From Desulfobacteraceae bacterium (lineage in GTDB: Bacteria > Desulfobacterota > Desulfobacteria > Desulfobacterales > JAUWMJ01): 13,860 nt of DNA. The translations under genes and the position numbers were made by a program. This document shows positions 1-6,695 of this stretch, piece after piece (positions within the stretch are counted from its first letter, which is position 1; the number at the start of each line of letters is the position of its first letter). The DNA lies in NCBI GenBank assembly GCA_030612225.1, contig JAUWOH010000039.1, positions 1 through 13,860 on the forward strand. The letters run 5' to 3'. The notes beneath the pieces were generated by a model. The model did not search any database, was not told the DNA's origin, and was given only the letters and a program-made list of their open reading frames with translations.

Positions 1-1547
1 ACTACAAGATCCCCAAGATAGGGAAAATTCTGTGTATTAATAACAGGCTCGATATTCACGTTCTTTTTACCTTCATAAGAATGGTTTTGCCAGTGGAACG
101 GCACAAAGGCAGCATCATCATAGAGAATCTGTTCAATTTCCTGAAGCATGGATGCTCGCTTTTTTAAATTGGTCTCGGACTGGGCCGCTATGGTCAGCTC
201 ATCTATTTTCGGATTGCAGTAATTTCCGCTGTTGAATTGACCGAACCCGGTCTTCTTGTTCGGGCACATCGTTAAAAATTCACTGAAGTTGCCGGAATCT
301 TCCGTATCCGAATGCCAGCCGATCAACTGTATATCAGCAACTTGGGCATCAAATTGATCCCAGTACTGGGCCTTGGGCATGGTCTTTAAGTTCACCTTTA
401 TATTGATTTTAGCAAGCATTGAAACAACAGCCTCTGCAATCTTTTCGTCGTTTACATAGCGATTGTTCGGGGCTATCATGGTGCACTCAAAACCTTTTGC
501 CAGACCTGCCTTTTTCATCAGGGCCTTGGCCTTTCTGAGAGAATAACGTGGTTTAAGGGATTTCTTGTACCCGGCATACCCTTTCGGGCCCTGTTGACCG
601 GCAACGGTGGCCTCACCTTTCATAATTTTCTTTACAATACCCTTATTATTGATGGCATAAACGATGGCCTGGCGAACATTTCTATCTTTAAATTCCGGAC
701 GGCGCTTCTGGTTCAACTGAAGAGTGATAATCCGGCCGCCTGAACATGTAACCAGGTGGAATTTCTTATCTTTTTTGATCCTTGGAAAATCCTGGGGCGG
801 TACAGGAGAAATGAAGTCCACATCGCCTGATAGTAATGCCGCAACACGGGTAGCGTCTTCCTTGATGGGAGTGAGTATTATCTTATCTACGTTGCCCGGG
901 GATTTTTTATCCCAGTATTCTGCAAACCTTTCAAAAACTGTTTTCACCCCCTGCTCACGGTAAGTCACTTTAAAAGCACCGGTGCCTGACTCGTTTTTAA
1001 GGGCAAAAGAAGGGCCGATCTTTACAACAGCGTCTTTAGGCTGGCCGGTTTCATCTGTGCCTGTATAGAATTTACTGTCCAACGAAAAGATATAGGTCGC
1101 CATGTTCAAAAGAAGTGCATAGGGTTTCTTGGTTTTGATATCAACGGTGTAATCGTCAATAACCGTTACACTGTCAAAGGGTTCAAAAAGTCCTTTGAAA
1201 TCCGGGCTTTTGTAAAAGCGTGCCACCGTCCATTTCACATCTTTTGCAGTGAAAGGATTGCCGCTGTGAAATTTTACTCCCTTACGCAGGAAAAAGCGCA
1301 CAGTCAGATCGTCAAGGCGCTTCCACTTAACAGCCAGTCTGGGCTCAAAGGTCCCCTTCTTGGTCCAGCGGACAAGGGGATCAAAAACCCAGTGTGAGAA
1401 CTGCAGCATACCCCCTGATAATTGAACCTGGGGATCAAGTGAAACCGGATCCGCATCCAGGCCCAGTTTAAGCGTTTTGGCACTTGCCATCGAACCCAAA
1501 GAAAATAACATAAAAAGCGCTAAAAAAACTACAAATAATCTTTTCAT
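1..1547 (-). CDS. Peptide-type ABC transporter solute-binding protein (SBP_bac_5), soluble periplasmic, C-terminus cut by window edge
   Basis: The frame is open without interruption for 515 codons from an ATG at 1547-1545 to the left edge; the missing end is probably only a few to a few tens of residues, since family members are about 510-540 long. It starts with a classic cleavable signal peptide (MKRLFVVFLALFMLFSLGS followed by MASA, cleavage after ASA near residue 23), with no lipobox, so the mature protein should be free in the periplasm. Family 5 features: LGLDADPVSLDPQ at the mature start, FFLRKGVKFHSGNPFTAKDV around residues 87-106, GTGAFKV in domain I, FKDRNVRQAIVYAI in the hinge region, and GWHSDTEDSGNF near the C-terminus. 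A GGGGGTAGGAG purine stretch directly precedes the ATG. It should bind peptides or a similar solute for an ABC importer; substrate cannot be read from sequence. Its partner genes may lie left of the window or be the importer at 4377-8673. Confidence 0.93.
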   Translation of the reverse strand, partial: MKRLFVVFLALFMLFSLGSMASAKTLKLGLDADPVSLDPQVQLSGGMLQFSHWVFDPLVRWTKKGTFEPRLAVKWKRLDDLTVRFFLRKGVKFHSGNPFTAKDVKWTVARFYKSPDFKGLFEPFDSVTVIDDYTVDIKTKKPYALLLNMATYIFSLDSKFYTGTDETGQPKDAVVKIGPSFALKNESGTGAFKVTYREQGVKTVFERFAEYWDKKSPGNVDKIILTPIKEDATRVAALLSGDVDFISPVPPQDFPRIKKDKKFHLVTCSGGRIITLQLNQKRRPEFKDRNVRQAIVYAINNKGIVKKIMKGEATVAGQQGPKGYAGYKKSLKPRYSLRKAKALMKKAGLAKGFECTMIAPNNRYVNDEKIAEAVVSMLAKINIKVNLKTMPKAQYWDQFDAQVADIQLIGWHSDTEDSGNFSEFLTMCPNKKTGFGQFNSGNYCNPKIDELTIAAQSETNLKKRASMLQEIEQILYDDAAFVPFHWQNHSYEGKKNVNIEPVINTQNFPYLGDLV

Positions 1548-1970
1548 CTCCTACCCCCTTCTATTTTTTCAAAGTTAATATTGACGGACTCGTAAAAAGT
1601 CCATTTTACCCCTCCATAAACCTTTCAGTTTTCTTTACAGGTTTAACTCCTGTCAGGTCAAGCTATAAATTAAAAAATTGTAATTTTACATGTAAATTCT
1701 TATCATGGCAGCAAGAAATTGTGCGAAACTTGATGTTTTCGTAAAAAAAACTCACTCCTGTGAAAACCGAACCCCATATTAATTACAGCTATCTGAAAAT
1801 ACTGGATTTAGCAAAAAGCTTGACTACGTGCCGGCGCCTGCCCCGGACCACGATTCGGGGTTCCCGGAATAAAATTAGATTATTTGACTTTTTCCGAGAT
1901 TAAAAAATAAATAAAGGGTGCGGAACTTGTATAAATAATGAGTGTATCCACGCTTCCGTGAAGGCCCAAG
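1548..1970. other. 423-bp intergenic region between two minus-strand genes: inverted repeats, no further gene
   Basis: No convincing gene in any frame. Structures seen: the GGACT/AGTCC repeat at 1586-1602; ACAGG/CCTGT with a 7-nt loop at 1637-1653; a perfect 12-bp palindrome TTTACATGTAAA at 1685-1696, which could be an operator for the downstream minus-strand binding protein; and a GC-rich hairpin CCCCGGA/TTCGGGG with a 6-nt loop at 1841-1860. None of the hairpins is followed by a T run on either strand, so no terminator is called. AT-rich stretches are common and no promoter stands out. Confidence 0.5.
1575..1604 (-). promoter_or_regulatory. Possible 9-codon leader ORF over an inverted repeat upstream of the soluble binding protein
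   Basis: On the minus strand an ATG at 1604-1602 preceded by GGAGGGG opens a frame reading MDFLRVRQY and then TAA, ending 27 nt before the binding-protein start. The same bases contain an inverted repeat, GGACT (1586-1590) and AGTCC (1598-1602) with a 7-nt spacer. The sequence around GGACTCGTAAAAAGTCC looks like a dispersed intergenic repeat I associate with Desulfobacterales, so the tiny ORF may be coincidental to the repeat. No expression evidence; function is unknown. Confidence 0.25.
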
Positions 1971-2482
1971 TCAGATTGCATCAAAATTAGGCGGTTTCAG
2001 CGGATGCAGATTTTCCTGCCAGGGCTTAAATTTTTTAAATTTTAGCCTGTCCATGATTAAACCCCTTGATGCGATGTAGTAAATCTTATCCAATGAACCA
2101 TCAAGATTAGAATCTAAAAAGAGCCTGTCGGCGATACCATCAAAATTGTCATCACTGAAAATCATATACGGTTGCCATCTCCATGTACCGTCCTTTTTAA
2201 GCATTTTGTATTCTATGATATCGATGCCCGCGCCTTTCTCGGAAGAATGGCCAGGTTTTAAATCGCTATTTCGGTCATAACCGAAATATATGGAGGGGAT
2301 TGGGCCGAAGGGTGTGGGAACTATTGCATATCCCTGTTTGACAATTTTTTTTGGGAAAGGTACACTGGCAAGTCTGTGCAGGTAAAAGGCTTCACTTTCG
2401 GCAGAGTACAGGCGAACTGGACTGCCGATGAAACCGCCGCGACTATAAAGTAAAGGATAAGTAATCGAATTGTTACTATCAC
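1971..2482 (-). pseudogene. Small exported protein with two D-x-N-x-D-G-x-x-D calcium loops; reading frame broken (probable +1 A needed in an A8 tract)
   Basis: Two minus-strand frames complement each other. The upstream frame starts at GTG 2482 (AAAGGA lies about 10 nt upstream; an ATG at 2509 has no such site) and reads a signal peptide, MIVTIRLLILYFIVAAV with SSAVQFAC after it, then ends at 2321. The downstream frame is open from about 2480 to its stop at 1971 but has no credible start of its own for the upper part; it contains IVPTPFGPIPSIYFGYDRN, then tandem acidic loops DDNFDGIAD and DSNLDGSLD, a dockerin/EF-hand-like calcium-binding pattern. Adding one A to the run of eight A (minus strand, 2345-2352) fuses them into about 170 residues. 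Alternatives: sequencing or assembly error, slippage or phase variation, or a decayed gene; or a shorter gene starting at ATG 2204 (77 residues). I do not recognise the family. The start faces away from the importer operon across about 120 bp. Confidence 0.55.
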
Positions 2483-2496
2483 GCTATTATATTCCT

Positions 2497-2524
2497 TTGA
2501 CAAATACATAATATTTGATATTAA
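2497..2524 (+). promoter_or_regulatory. Candidate sigma70 promoter of the peptide importer operon
   Basis: A perfect -35 hexamer TTGACA at 2497-2502 is followed after 16 bp by TATTAA at 2519-2524 (4 of 6 to consensus). Transcription would begin near 2531, giving a leader of about 70 nt before the binding-protein ATG at 2604. The promoter overlaps the 5' end of the divergent minus-strand gene. Confidence 0.5.
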
Positions 2525-2541
2525 AGTCTGAGGGAGGGATT

Positions 2542-2571
2542 ATGATATTAACTTATTATTATATCGTTTAA
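2542..2571 (+). promoter_or_regulatory. Possible 9-codon leader peptide ORF with three tandem Tyr codons
   Basis: Within the leader of the importer operon an ATG at 2542 follows GGAGG (2533-2537) at 4 nt and reads MILTYYYIV, stop TAA at 2569-2571, 32 nt before the binding-protein ATG. Three TAT codons in a row suggest a possible Tyr-sensing or translation-coupled leader. I see no attenuator hairpin between it and the gene, so this could be chance or a vestigial start. Confidence 0.3.
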
Positions 2572-2586
2572 CAGAAGCACTTTTAA
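2558..2586 (-). promoter_or_regulatory. Candidate sigma70 promoter for the small exported protein
   Basis: The minus strand carries a perfect TATAAT at 2563-2558. The -35 region is weak: TTAAAA at 17 bp or TTGTTA at 20 bp. It lies about 75 bp upstream of the GTG at 2482 and overlaps the leader of the divergent importer operon. Confidence 0.35.
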
Positions 2587-2603
2587 CAAACAAGGAGGGA
2601 AAG

Positions 2604-4262
2604 ATGAAAAAGGGCAAATTTTTATTCAAATTTTGGCTGGTAGGTCTTGCAACCGCACTGGTTATCTTCGGCATTACAAGCTGCGGTGAAAAGAAAGAGG
2701 AAGCAAAAGTCGAAGAGGCTAAAGTTATTGAGAAAACCACTTTGGTTTTCGGCCGAGGTGGTGACAGCGTCGGACTGGACCCGGCGTATGAAACAGACGG
2801 TAACTCTTTTATGGTATGCGACAATATCTATGAAGCATTGGTGTTTTATGCCGACGAGTCGACTGCATTGGAACCTGGATTAGCAGAATCATGGGATATT
2901 TCGCCGGATGGGAAAACGTATACTTTTCATTTAAGAAAAGGCGTTAAGTTTCACGACGGCACCCCGTTCAACGCTGATGCGGTTGTTTTCTCCATCGGCC
3001 GCATGATGAAAGAACGTAATGTAAAATTCGTTGGTAAAGGATGGGAAATTCCGGCTCAGGAACGTCCGCCGGAGTACTGGGTCTCCATGGAGATGGATAA
3101 GACCGTAGGCTCTATTGAGGCTGTCGACGAAAATACCGTTGTATTTAAACTGAAAAGGGTTGAGGCGCCTTTTATGGCTAATATGGGCATGGATTTTGCC
3201 GATATCATCAGCCCTACAGCTTTTATGAAAAATCCTAAAGAGTTTCTCCGTAATCCTGTCGGAACCGGCCCATTTAAGTTTGTTAAATGGGTCACGGCAG
3301 ACCGGATCATCCTGGAAAAAAATGAAAATTATTGGGATAAATCCGGCGGGCCTTACTTGGACAAAGTAGTGTTTCGCTCCATCCCGGAAAACTCGGTACG
3401 TTTTCTTGAACTAAAGACCGGCAATATCCACATCTGCCAATTCCCCAACCCTGCCGATATCGAATTGGCTAAAAAAGACAGCAATTTAATCCTGCCTACC
3501 CAGCCTGGGATGAACATCGGCTATCTTTCATTCAATCACACCAAGGAACCCTGGAAAAGCAACCTCAATTTGCGCAAGGCCATTGCACATGCCATTGATC
3601 GCAAAGCTATTGTCGATAATATATACCAGGGTATGGGTCAGACCGCTAAAAATCCGATTCCGCCAACAATGTGGGGATATAACCAGAACGTACCGGGATT
3701 TAAATACGATCCTGAGCTGGCAAAGAAGTTCCTGTCCGACGCCGGATATCCTGATGGGAAGGGGTTGGGAGAGATTACACTATGGTCAATGCCTGTTCCG
3801 CGCCCTTATAATCCTGACGGACGAAAGATCGGTGAAGCAATGTCCGCAGATCTGGCCAAAGTCGGAATCAAAGCCAAAATTGTTACTTTTGAGTGGGGAA
3901 CTTACCTGAAACGTCAACGGGAACAACCGGAAGACATGGATCTTTTCCAGCTTGGATGGACCGGTGACAACGGTGACCCGGACAATTTCCTGGCCGTTTT
4001 GTTCGACGGGTTGGCCTCCAGTTCCATCAGGACCCAGTGGCATAATGAAAAGTACCACGAACTGATGGTAAATGGCAGACAAACGGTAGATCAGGCAAAG
4101 CGTACTAAAATATATGAGGAAGCTTTGCAGCTAATTTACGATGAATGCCCTGTCATCAGTATAGCCCACTCAACGGTCATCTGGCCGTCACTAAAAAACG
4201 TAACGAATTTCAAACTTCATCCCACCGGATCGGTGCGGTTGAAGAATGTATCGCTCAAGTAA
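2604..4262 (+). CDS. dppA: Dipeptide/oligopeptide ABC transporter solute-binding lipoprotein (DppA/OppA type)
   Basis: A 552-residue family 5 solute-binding protein that captures peptides outside the inner membrane and hands them to the permease pair encoded next. The start is fixed by AAGGAGG at 2592-2598, 5 nt before ATG. The N-terminus is a lipoprotein signal: KKGKFLFKF, hydrophobic 11-25, lipobox ITSC with Cys27 as the lipidated residue. A charged Glu/Lys linker follows (28-45), a typical tether. Family landmarks: VGLDPAYETDGNS at 56-68, AESWDISPDGKTYTF at 94-108, LRKGVKFHDGTPFNADAV at 110-127, the DppA-like stretch around MDFADIISP at 196-204, NPVGTGPFKF at 217-226, NLRKAIAHAIDRKAIV at 322-337, and GWTGDNGDPDNF at 451-462. 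Similarity of the 160-205 region to E. coli DppA is from memory and favours a dipeptide-type substrate, but the substrate is not proven. First gene of the operon, followed by a terminator that should limit read-through. Confidence 0.93.
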   Translation: MKKGKFLFKFWLVGLATALVIFGITSCGEKKEEAKVEEAKVIEKTTLVFGRGGDSVGLDPAYETDGNSFMVCDNIYEALVFYADESTALEPGLAESWDISPDGKTYTFHLRKGVKFHDGTPFNADAVVFSIGRMMKERNVKFVGKGWEIPAQERPPEYWVSMEMDKTVGSIEAVDENTVVFKLKRVEAPFMANMGMDFADIISPTAFMKNPKEFLRNPVGTGPFKFVKWVTADRIILEKNENYWDKSGGPYLDKVVFRSIPENSVRFLELKTGNIHICQFPNPADIELAKKDSNLILPTQPGMNIGYLSFNHTKEPWKSNLNLRKAIAHAIDRKAIVDNIYQGMGQTAKNPIPPTMWGYNQNVPGFKYDPELAKKFLSDAGYPDGKGLGEITLWSMPVPRPYNPDGRKIGEAMSADLAKVGIKAKIVTFEWGTYLKRQREQPEDMDLFQLGWTGDNGDPDNFLAVLFDGLASSSIRTQWHNEKYHELMVNGRQTVDQAKRTKIYEEALQLIYDECPVISIAHSTVIWPSLKNVTNFKLHPTGSVRLKNVSLK

Positions 4263-4292
4263 TCGGGGCGCAACGTATGTACAACTGAAAAC

Positions 4293-4326
4293 AGGGGAAG
4301 AGGATTGACCTCTTCCCCTTTGTTTT
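4293..4326 (+). terminator. Intrinsic terminator between binding-protein gene and permease genes
   Basis: An 11-bp perfect stem, AGGGGAAGAGG (4293-4303) pairing with CCTCTTCCCCT (4309-4319), closes a 5-nt loop ATTGA and is followed by TTGTTTT. It sits 30 nt after the stop of the binding-protein gene and 51 nt before the permease ATG. Partial read-through would set a high ratio of binding protein to membrane complex, as is usual for such operons. Confidence 0.85.
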
Positions 4327-4376
4327 AAAGTTTTTCATTTAATTTAAACCAACAAAACCAAGCGAACTGTATTTTC

Positions 4377-5381
4377 ATGCTGGCTTATATCTCCCGACGT
4401 ATATTGATTTTGATCCCAACCCTTCTCGGGGTATCTATCATCGTCTTTGTAATGCTCCATATAACTCCCGGTGATCCTGCCGAACTGCTTCTGGGAGAAA
4501 GGGCTACTGAAGAAGCGCTGTTTGAACTTCGAGAGCACCTGGGGCTGAATGAGCCGCTTTACGTACAATACGGCATGTTTTTAAAGCGTTTGATGAAAGG
4601 CGATCTTGGCGTAACCATCTGGACCCGCCAGAAGGTCTGGACCGAGATCAAACATCGTTTTCCCGCCACCATAGAACTTACCCTCGCTGCCCTGTGCATC
4701 GCTTGTTTTTTCGGTATAATTTTCGGCATTATATCGGCAACCAAACAGTACTCTGTTTTTGACTATGTCAGCATGATCGGCGCACTGGCCGGTGTCAGCA
4801 TGCCCATTTTCTGGCTGGGACTGATTTTTATGCTGATTTTTTCCCTCAACCTGGGCTGGCTCCCTATTTCCGGGCGGTTGAGTGTCGATATTGACCTGGA
4901 AGTTATAACCAATTTTTATATTCTGGATGCTGTTTTAACCCGTAACTGGGCGGCTTTGAAAGATGCGGTCTGGCACATTATCATGCCTGCCGTAACCCTG
5001 AGCACCATTCCCATGGCCATTGTCGCCAGGATGACACGTTCGGCCATGCTGGAAGTTCTACGCCAGGATTATATTAAAACAGCTAAAGCCAAAGGGCTTT
5101 CAAATTTTACCGTGACTTTCAAGCACGCCCTGCGCAATGCGCTCATTCCGGTGGTAACTACAGTTGGCCTGCAATTTGGTGTGGCTTTGGGCGGGGCCAT
5201 ACTGACCGAGACGATTTTTGCATGGCCCGGTGTAGGCAAATGGATGTATGATGCCGTGATGCAGCGCGACTACATGGTCATCCAGGGCGGTACGCTGATT
5301 ATTGCAGCAGTGTTTGTTGTAATCAATCTGTGTGTTGATGTTCTGTATGCGGTTATAAACCCGAGGATTAGTGTTCAGTAA
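4377..5381 (+). CDS. dppB: Peptide ABC transporter inner-membrane permease, DppB/OppB family
   Basis: 334 residues, the usual size for DppB. It forms half of the transmembrane channel. The first helix is the typical N-terminal RRILILIPTLLGVSIIVFVM, followed by the family motif HITPGDPAELLLG (28-40), a periplasmic region around ERATEEALFELREHLGLNEP and GDLGVTI (75-81). Further membrane segments lie near 100-120, 131-158, 200-218, 257-278 and 303-326. The cytoplasmic EAA loop that docks on the ATPases is visible as DYIKTAKAKGLSNFTVTF through KHALRN (231-254), with the invariant Gly240. The C-terminal TETIFAWPGVGKWMYDA (277-293) is characteristic. There is no Shine-Dalgarno match in the 20 nt before the ATG. 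It follows the internal terminator and precedes the second permease by 86 bp. Confidence 0.94.
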   Translation: MLAYISRRILILIPTLLGVSIIVFVMLHITPGDPAELLLGERATEEALFELREHLGLNEPLYVQYGMFLKRLMKGDLGVTIWTRQKVWTEIKHRFPATIELTLAALCIACFFGIIFGIISATKQYSVFDYVSMIGALAGVSMPIFWLGLIFMLIFSLNLGWLPISGRLSVDIDLEVITNFYILDAVLTRNWAALKDAVWHIIMPAVTLSTIPMAIVARMTRSAMLEVLRQDYIKTAKAKGLSNFTVTFKHALRNALIPVVTTVGLQFGVALGGAILTETIFAWPGVGKWMYDAVMQRDYMVIQGGTLIIAAVFVVINLCVDVLYAVINPRISVQ

Positions 5382-5467
5382 AAAAAGTTTTATGTAGAAT
5401 AGCTGCGATGCTTTGTTTTTTGTAAGTAGTTATTTCATCATCGCAAAATAGTAAAACAAATAAACTT

Positions 5468-6361
5468 ATGACTAAGGAAAAAGTACAAAAAAATCCTTTT
5501 GATCGGCACCCGATGCTGGAACAGCTAAGTCAGCTGTGGCGTAATAAAACCGCTGTTGTCGGTCTGGTGATTATTACCGTGTTTATATTAACGGCCATTT
5601 TTGCTCCACTGCTTAGCCCCCACGATCCGTTGGAGGTTTCCCTCTATGATCAGATCAAACCACCGGTCTGGCACGAAAAAGGAACATGGAAGAATATTCT
5701 GGGAACGGATGACCTGGGTAGGGACACCCTTTCCCGTATCATTCACGGTGCCAGGGTATCCATGGCTGTGGCAATAATCAGTGTCGGTATAGCCTTTGTT
5801 TTCGGCGTTCTGCTCGGCTCTATATCCGGATATTATAAGGGATGGGTTGATAGCATCATTATGCGTATCATGGATATTATCCTGGCATTTCCATATCTTT
5901 TGTTGGCCATTGTTGTTGTGGCTTATCTCGGCCCAAGCTTGGAGAATGCCATGATGGCCATAGGTATCACTTATATTCCACGGTTTGCGCGCATTGTGCG
6001 CGGCAGTGTACTGGAAGAATGTGAAAAGGACTATGTTATGGCGGCACGGTCTATCGGTGCTAAAAACTGGCGGATACTTTTCCTGGCGATTTTGCCGAAC
6101 TGTATGGGGCCTCTGATTGTTCAAACCACCTTGAGTATGGCCTCGGCAATCCTGGATGCGGCAGCCTTGAGTTTTCTGGGGCTAGGTGCCCAACCGCCCA
6201 CTCCCGAATGGGGTGGGATGATTGCCATGAGCCGTGGCTTGATTCTACGGGCATCCTGGGTAATGACATTTCCCGGCATTGCGATTTTGCTGGCTGTTAT
6301 CGGCTTCAACCTCCTCGGCGATGGCTTAAGGGATGCCCTTGATCCGAGGCTGAGAGATTAA
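5468..6361 (+). CDS. dppC: Peptide ABC transporter inner-membrane permease, DppC/OppC family
   Basis: 297 residues, normal for DppC. The N-terminal cytoplasmic part contains LWRNKTAVVGLVIITVFIL (23-41), the OppC_N helix, then the family hallmark LGTDDLGRDTLSRIIHGARVS (78-98). Membrane segments fall near 28-49, 98-120, 132-155, 213-235 and 265-284. The EAA loop reads DYVMAARSIGAKNWRILF, starting at residue 188, with Gly197. The stretch AALSFLGLGAQPPTPEWGGM (232-251) and the ending LLGDGLRDALDPRLRD are diagnostic. It pairs with the preceding permease to form the channel. The ATG at 5468 lacks a recognisable ribosome-binding site. A long untranslated gap of 334 bp with a foldback follows before the ATPase genes, which is unusual for this operon type, where genes are normally tightly packed. 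Confidence 0.94.
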   Translation: MTKEKVQKNPFDRHPMLEQLSQLWRNKTAVVGLVIITVFILTAIFAPLLSPHDPLEVSLYDQIKPPVWHEKGTWKNILGTDDLGRDTLSRIIHGARVSMAVAIISVGIAFVFGVLLGSISGYYKGWVDSIIMRIMDIILAFPYLLLAIVVVAYLGPSLENAMMAIGITYIPRFARIVRGSVLEECEKDYVMAARSIGAKNWRILFLAILPNCMGPLIVQTTLSMASAILDAAALSFLGLGAQPPTPEWGGMIAMSRGLILRASWVMTFPGIAILLAVIGFNLLGDGLRDALDPRLRD

Positions 6362-6446
6362 CCAATAGTAAATTTAGAACTCCTGACTTATGTATGTATT
6401 TTCAAGGTGTTTTGAAAGCTCGGTCGAAATTTAAAATGCAACAATT

Positions 6447-6583
6447 TGAACATTGAACATCGAACACTCAACATCGAACGTCGAATAAGGATATCGCTTC
6501 GCTTCATTAGATTATAAAATTGAAACACCGAAGGTGTACAGTAATTCGATGTTCGACGTTGGATGTTCGATGTTGGACGTTCA
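6447..6583. repeat. Foldback of heptamer tandem repeats inside the importer operon
   Basis: The left arm (6447-6486) is six 7-bp units resembling TCGAACA (TTGAACA, TTGAACA, TCGAACA, CTCAACA, TCGAACG, TCGAATA with its last base just outside). The right arm (6544-6583) is the same kind of array in opposite orientation, units resembling GTTCGAY. By eye the 40-nt arms pair at about 33 positions. The 57-nt centre contains ATCGCTTCGCTT (6493-6504) and a small hairpin ACACC-GAA-GGTGT (6525-6537). A degenerate continuation (AGTTCATAGTTCAG) follows near 6595-6612. The element fills most of the 334-bp gap 6362-6695, which otherwise holds no gene I can support. Confidence 0.85.
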
Positions 6584-6695
6584 TTTTTTATTTCAGTTCA
6601 TAGTTCAGTGTTTAATAGAAGATGTTGCATTAAGATTTACGCCAGTTCAGGAGCCCTGAATTAAGAACACACATATTTCTGTGGACAAAACTTTT

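Noticed and set aside
724..963. Plus-strand ORF of 79 residues
   Set aside because: Antisense to the uninterrupted binding-protein frame on the minus strand.
1841..1860. GC-rich hairpin as a terminator for the small minus-strand gene
   Set aside because: The 7-bp stem includes a G-T pair and no T run follows on either strand; it is also over 100 bp past the stop codon.
5404..5445. Inverted repeat TGCGATG / CATCGCA between the two permease genes
   Set aside because: Only 7 bp with a 28-nt loop and no T run; easily due to chance.
5588..6124. Minus-strand ORF of 178 residues
   Set aside because: It is antisense to the second permease, whose motifs are unambiguous; low-complexity His/Asn/Tyr-rich sequence typical of a shadow frame.
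6447..6583. Possible CRISPR-like array from the repeated short units
   Set aside because: Units are 7 bp with no spacers between them, and the two halves are in opposite orientation.
6681..6695. GTG start for the first ATPase
   Set aside because: The ATG at 6696 places MDNNYLLDIQNLKTYF in line with the usual DppD start; the GTG has no ribosome-binding site. The choice is not certain.
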